A DNA stretch of 6,891 nt from NCBI GenBank assembly GCA_944325235.1, contig CALUZE010000070.1, positions 1 through 6,891 on the forward strand, in the 5' to 3' direction. Within the stretch, counting starts at the first letter, position 1, and the number at the start of each line of letters is the position of its first letter. The position numbers and the translations under genes are program-made. Shown here in pieces: positions 5,676 through 6,891 of this stretch. The notes below the pieces were generated by a model. The model ran no database searches. It saw only the letters and a program-made list of their open reading frames with translations, and was not told the origin of the DNA. Source of the stretch: an uncultured Elusimicrobiales bacterium. GTDB taxonomy: Bacteria; Elusimicrobiota; Elusimicrobia; Elusimicrobiales; Elusimicrobiaceae.

Positions 5676-5697
5676 TTTACTGCTTTACTGCGGTAAA
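5676..5697. repeat. Tandem 8-base repeat with overlapping hairpin between nusG and rplK
   Basis: TTTACTGC occurs twice head to tail (5676-5683 and 5684-5691). The second copy also pairs with GTAAA (5693-5697), giving a TTTAC/GTAAA stem with a 4-base loop. Either TTTAC copy can pair with GTAAA, so two alternative hairpins exist. The element fills most of the 44-base gap before rplK, where L1-binding leaders sit in some bacteria. I cannot identify an L1 site with confidence. Confidence 0.4.
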
Positions 5698-5699
5698 AT

Positions 5700-6233
5700 C
5701 TAGTTTTTCTCCACTTGCAGGAAGTCTACTTCCACCGGGGTGGCGCGGTCAAACACGGTAACCATTACTTTCAGTTTGTTCTTCTGTTCGTTTACTTCTT
5801 CCACCGTGCCGATAAAATGTTTGAAAGGTCCTTCCGTAATGCGGACGCTTTCGCCGCGTTCAAATTCCACCACGTGTTTGGGTTTGCCGGAGGAGTTGTC
5901 CGTCAGTTCCACAATACCGGCGATTTCTTCTTCCGGCAGCGGAACCGGGTTCGGATCGCCCAAAAATCCGGTCACGCCCGTAATGCTCTTGATGAACCAA
6001 TACGCTTCGCTGGTCATTTTCATCTGGACCAGCACATAGCCAGGGAAAAATTTCCGTTTGCGCAAAATTTTCTTGTTTTGTTTGACTTCAACAACTTCTT
6101 CGGTGGGAACTAATACTTGAAAAACGCGGTCACCGAAACCTTGGATTTCGATGTTGAGCAGAATTTTTTCTCTTACCTTATCTTCGTGCCCCGTCTGGGT
6201 ATGCACGACATACCAAGCTTTTTCTTCAGACAT
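5700..6233 (-). CDS. nusG: Transcription termination/antitermination protein NusG
   Basis: This 177-residue protein has the usual two-domain NusG form. The NGN domain spans about 5-110 (AWYVVHTQTGHEDKV at 6-20, FFPGYVLVQM at 62-71, TGVTGFLGD at 85-93). The KOW domain spans about 123-175 (GESVRITEGPFKHFIGTV at 127-144). NusG binds the RNA polymerase clamp, affects pausing and Rho-dependent termination, and links polymerase to the leading ribosome. Its ATG overlaps the secE stop by one base (TAATG), indicating translational coupling; only a weak G-rich Shine-Dalgarno sequence lies upstream, inside secE. No extra domain II insertion is present. Confidence 0.98.
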   Translation of the reverse strand: MSEEKAWYVVHTQTGHEDKVREKILLNIEIQGFGDRVFQVLVPTEEVVEVKQNKKILRKRKFFPGYVLVQMKMTSEAYWFIKSITGVTGFLGDPNPVPLPEEEIAGIVELTDNSSGKPKHVVEFERGESVRITEGPFKHFIGTVEEVNEQKNKLKVMVTVFDRATPVEVDFLQVEKN

Positions 6234-6421
6234 TAACGGCCCCCAACCACAAAACCAAGCACTTTGGTGAGCCCAAAGTCAATGACGCTGACATACGCCG
6301 ACACCAACGCCACCACAATTGCCACTAGGATAGTGGACTGTACCACTTCCTGTCTGGAAAGCCAGGTGGATTTCTTCAGCTCACCTACGGACTGCTTCAG
6401 AAAATTGATTGCTTTATTCAT
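6233..6421 (-). CDS. secE: Preprotein translocase subunit SecE
   Basis: This 62-residue protein is the short, single-membrane-span form of SecE found in most bacteria. It has the amphipathic N-terminal helix with the typical LKKSTWLSRQEVVQST segment (15-30), a membrane helix of about 31-50, and a short periplasmic end (VLGFVVGGR). SecE clamps SecY in the protein-conducting channel of the inner membrane. It lies 31 bases after tRNA-Trp and overlaps nusG by one base. The ribosome binding site is poor: AAGGA is 15 bases from the ATG, and only GGA lies at a normal distance. SecE and NusG as neighbours is the conserved bacterial arrangement. Confidence 0.97.
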   Translation of the reverse strand: MNKAINFLKQSVGELKKSTWLSRQEVVQSTILVAIVVALVSAYVSVIDFGLTKVLGFVVGGR

Positions 6422-6452
6422 AGAAAATATCCATTTTCCTTGGTATAAAACC

Positions 6453-6527
6453 TGGCAGGAGCGGAAGGACTCGAACCTTCAGTCCCGGTTTTGGAGACCG
6501 GTGGTTTACCAGTTAACCGACGCTCCC
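6453..6527 (-). tRNA. trnW: tRNA-Trp (anticodon CCA)
   Basis: The 75-base minus-strand sequence folds as a cloverleaf: acceptor GGGAGCG with CGCTCCT (first pair G-T), D stem GGTT/AACC, anticodon stem CCGGT/ACCGG with loop CTCCAAA, a 4-base variable region, and T arm GAAGG-TTCGAGT-CCTTC. The anticodon is CCA, hence Trp. The discriminator base is G, as expected for bacterial tRNA-Trp, and the terminal CCA is encoded. It lies 9 bases after rpmG and 31 bases before secE, so it is probably cut out of a common rpmG-secE transcript. The CCA anticodon fits use of UGG, with UGA as a stop. Confidence 0.97.
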
Positions 6528-6536
6528 ACAAAAATC

Positions 6537-6695
6537 TTAGGCTTTGCCTTCTTTGTGTTTGGTGCTCTTGCCGCATTTCTTGCAGAACTTGTTGAGCTCC
6601 AATTTGTATTCTTTCTTTTTGCCGCGCACTTGATAGTAGTTTTTGTTTTTGCATTCGGTGCAAATCAGCGCGATCGTTAATCTTTCACTTGCCAT
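6537..6695 (-). CDS. rpmG: 50S ribosomal protein L33, zinc-binding form
   Basis: This gene encodes 52 residues starting MASERLTIALICTECKNKNYY. Two CxxC pairs (CTEC at 12-15 and CKKC at 38-41) make it the zinc-ribbon (C+) form of L33. Length and the sequence between the pairs (YQVRGKKKEYKLELNKF) are typical. L33 sits near the E site of the 50S subunit. AAGGA 8 bases before the ATG supports the start. It lies downstream of tuf and 9 bases before tRNA-Trp on the same strand, a frequent order in bacteria. C+ and C- paralogues often coexist and are controlled by zinc; whether a second copy exists here cannot be seen. Confidence 0.96.
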   Translation of the reverse strand: MASERLTIALICTECKNKNYYQVRGKKKEYKLELNKFCKKCGKSTKHKEGKA

Positions 6696-6714
6696 CTTTC
6701 GTATCCTTAAGTAT

Positions 6715-6730
6715 GAGGGGAAAACCCCTT
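6715..6730. other. Small GC hairpin upstream of rpmG
   Basis: AGGGG (6716-6720) and CCCCT (6725-6729) are inverted around AAAA, with a possible extra G-T pair at 6715/6730. It lies about 10 bases upstream of the rpmG Shine-Dalgarno sequence (TCCTT at 6704-6708 on the plus strand). There is no T-tract on the rpmG strand. It may be a leader structure of rpmG. Confidence 0.35.
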
Positions 6731-6752
6731 CAAGTTGCGTTCGCTGCTATCT

Positions 6753-6779
6753 GCGGGGGCATTGGTTAAATGCCCCCGC
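6753..6779. other. Perfect 11-bp hairpin between tuf and rpmG without a T-tract
   Basis: GCGGGGGCATT (6753-6763) and AATGCCCCCGC (6769-6779) are perfect inverted copies around 5 bases. On the minus strand the hairpin starts about 22 bases after the tuf stop, the place of a terminator, but it is followed by AGATAGCAG with no T-run. It therefore looks like a stability or processing element, a weak terminator, or a Rho-independent site that has lost its U-tract. I see no clear promoter between it and rpmG. Confidence 0.7.
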
Positions 6780-6801
6780 CACAGTGAACTAAACAATTTT
6801 A

Positions 6802-6891
6802 CTACTCAATAATCTTGGTTACAACGCCGGCACCTACCGTGTGGCCGCCTTCGCGGATAGCAAAGCGCAAGCCTTCTTCCATAGCCACAGG
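6802..6891 (-). CDS. tuf: Elongation factor Tu, C-terminal end
   Basis: Only the last 29 residues and the TAG stop (6802-6804) are inside the window; the gene continues past the right edge. The reading PVAMEEGLRFAIREGGHTVG followed by AGVVTKIIE is the near-invariant end of domain III of bacterial EF-Tu. EF-Tu carries aminoacyl-tRNA to the ribosome as a GTP complex. It is the first gene visible of the minus-strand block and lies 106 bases before rpmG. Met in place of the common Leu (VAMEEG) and His in place of Arg (EGGHTVG) are minor changes. Confidence 0.96.
   Translation of the reverse strand, partial: PVAMEEGLRFAIREGGHTVGAGVVTKIIE

Noticed and set aside
6414..6434. Six-codon reading (MDIFYE) overlapping the secE start, as a possible leader peptide
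   Set aside because: AAGGA is only 2 bases from its ATG, too close for a normal ribosome binding site, and such a short frame is likely by chance.
6418..6663. 81-residue minus-strand frame across rpmG, tRNA-Trp and the secE leader
   Set aside because: It reads through the tRNA and through rpmG in another frame; the SPSAPARFYT part is the typical translation shadow of a tRNA.

Overview
The window is a bacterial housekeeping region with about 53% GC by impression (not computed) and dense gene packing. It uses the standard code: the one tRNA is tRNA-Trp(CCA), and every complete gene ends in TAA or TAG. Gene order, the Ala/Lys tail on L27 and the style of the proteins remind me of gut Elusimicrobiota. 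That is an impression from memory, not a demonstrated placement.

Layout. The plus strand occupies the left end. It carries the 3' end of rpmA (L27, with a long Ala/Lys-rich tail), a strong intrinsic terminator, a small basic hypothetical ORF behind a TACAAT box, and obgE, the ribosome-assembly GTPase. obgE converges on minus-strand genes across a hairpin that can terminate transcription both ways. Everything to the right is on the minus strand. In transcription order it is: the 3' end of tuf (EF-Tu), rpmG (L33), tRNA-Trp, secE, nusG, rplK (L11), rplA (L1) and a strong terminator. Next comes a GC-rich stretch of about 310 bases with no gene I recognise. Last are two genes for exported proteins: a ChaN/Tiki/EreA-superfamily-like protein and a chymotrypsin-fold serine protease, separated by only 11 bases.

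How it works together. The block tuf-rpmG-trnW-secE-nusG-rplK-rplA couples translation (EF-Tu, L33, L11, L1, tRNA-Trp), protein export (SecE) and transcription elongation (NusG). It is the familiar bacterial cluster, but it ends at a terminator after rplA instead of running on into rplJ-rplL-rpoBC. obgE beside rpmA is the other classical ribosome neighbourhood. The two secreted proteins look like an accessory unit placed between these conserved blocks.

I found no mobile element, CRISPR array or clearly new system. The points worth a second look are the L27 tail, the TACAAT boxes lying almost on top of start codons without Shine-Dalgarno sequences, the exported protease/ChaN-like pair, the unexplained GC-rich gap, and the U-tract-less hairpin between tuf and rpmG.
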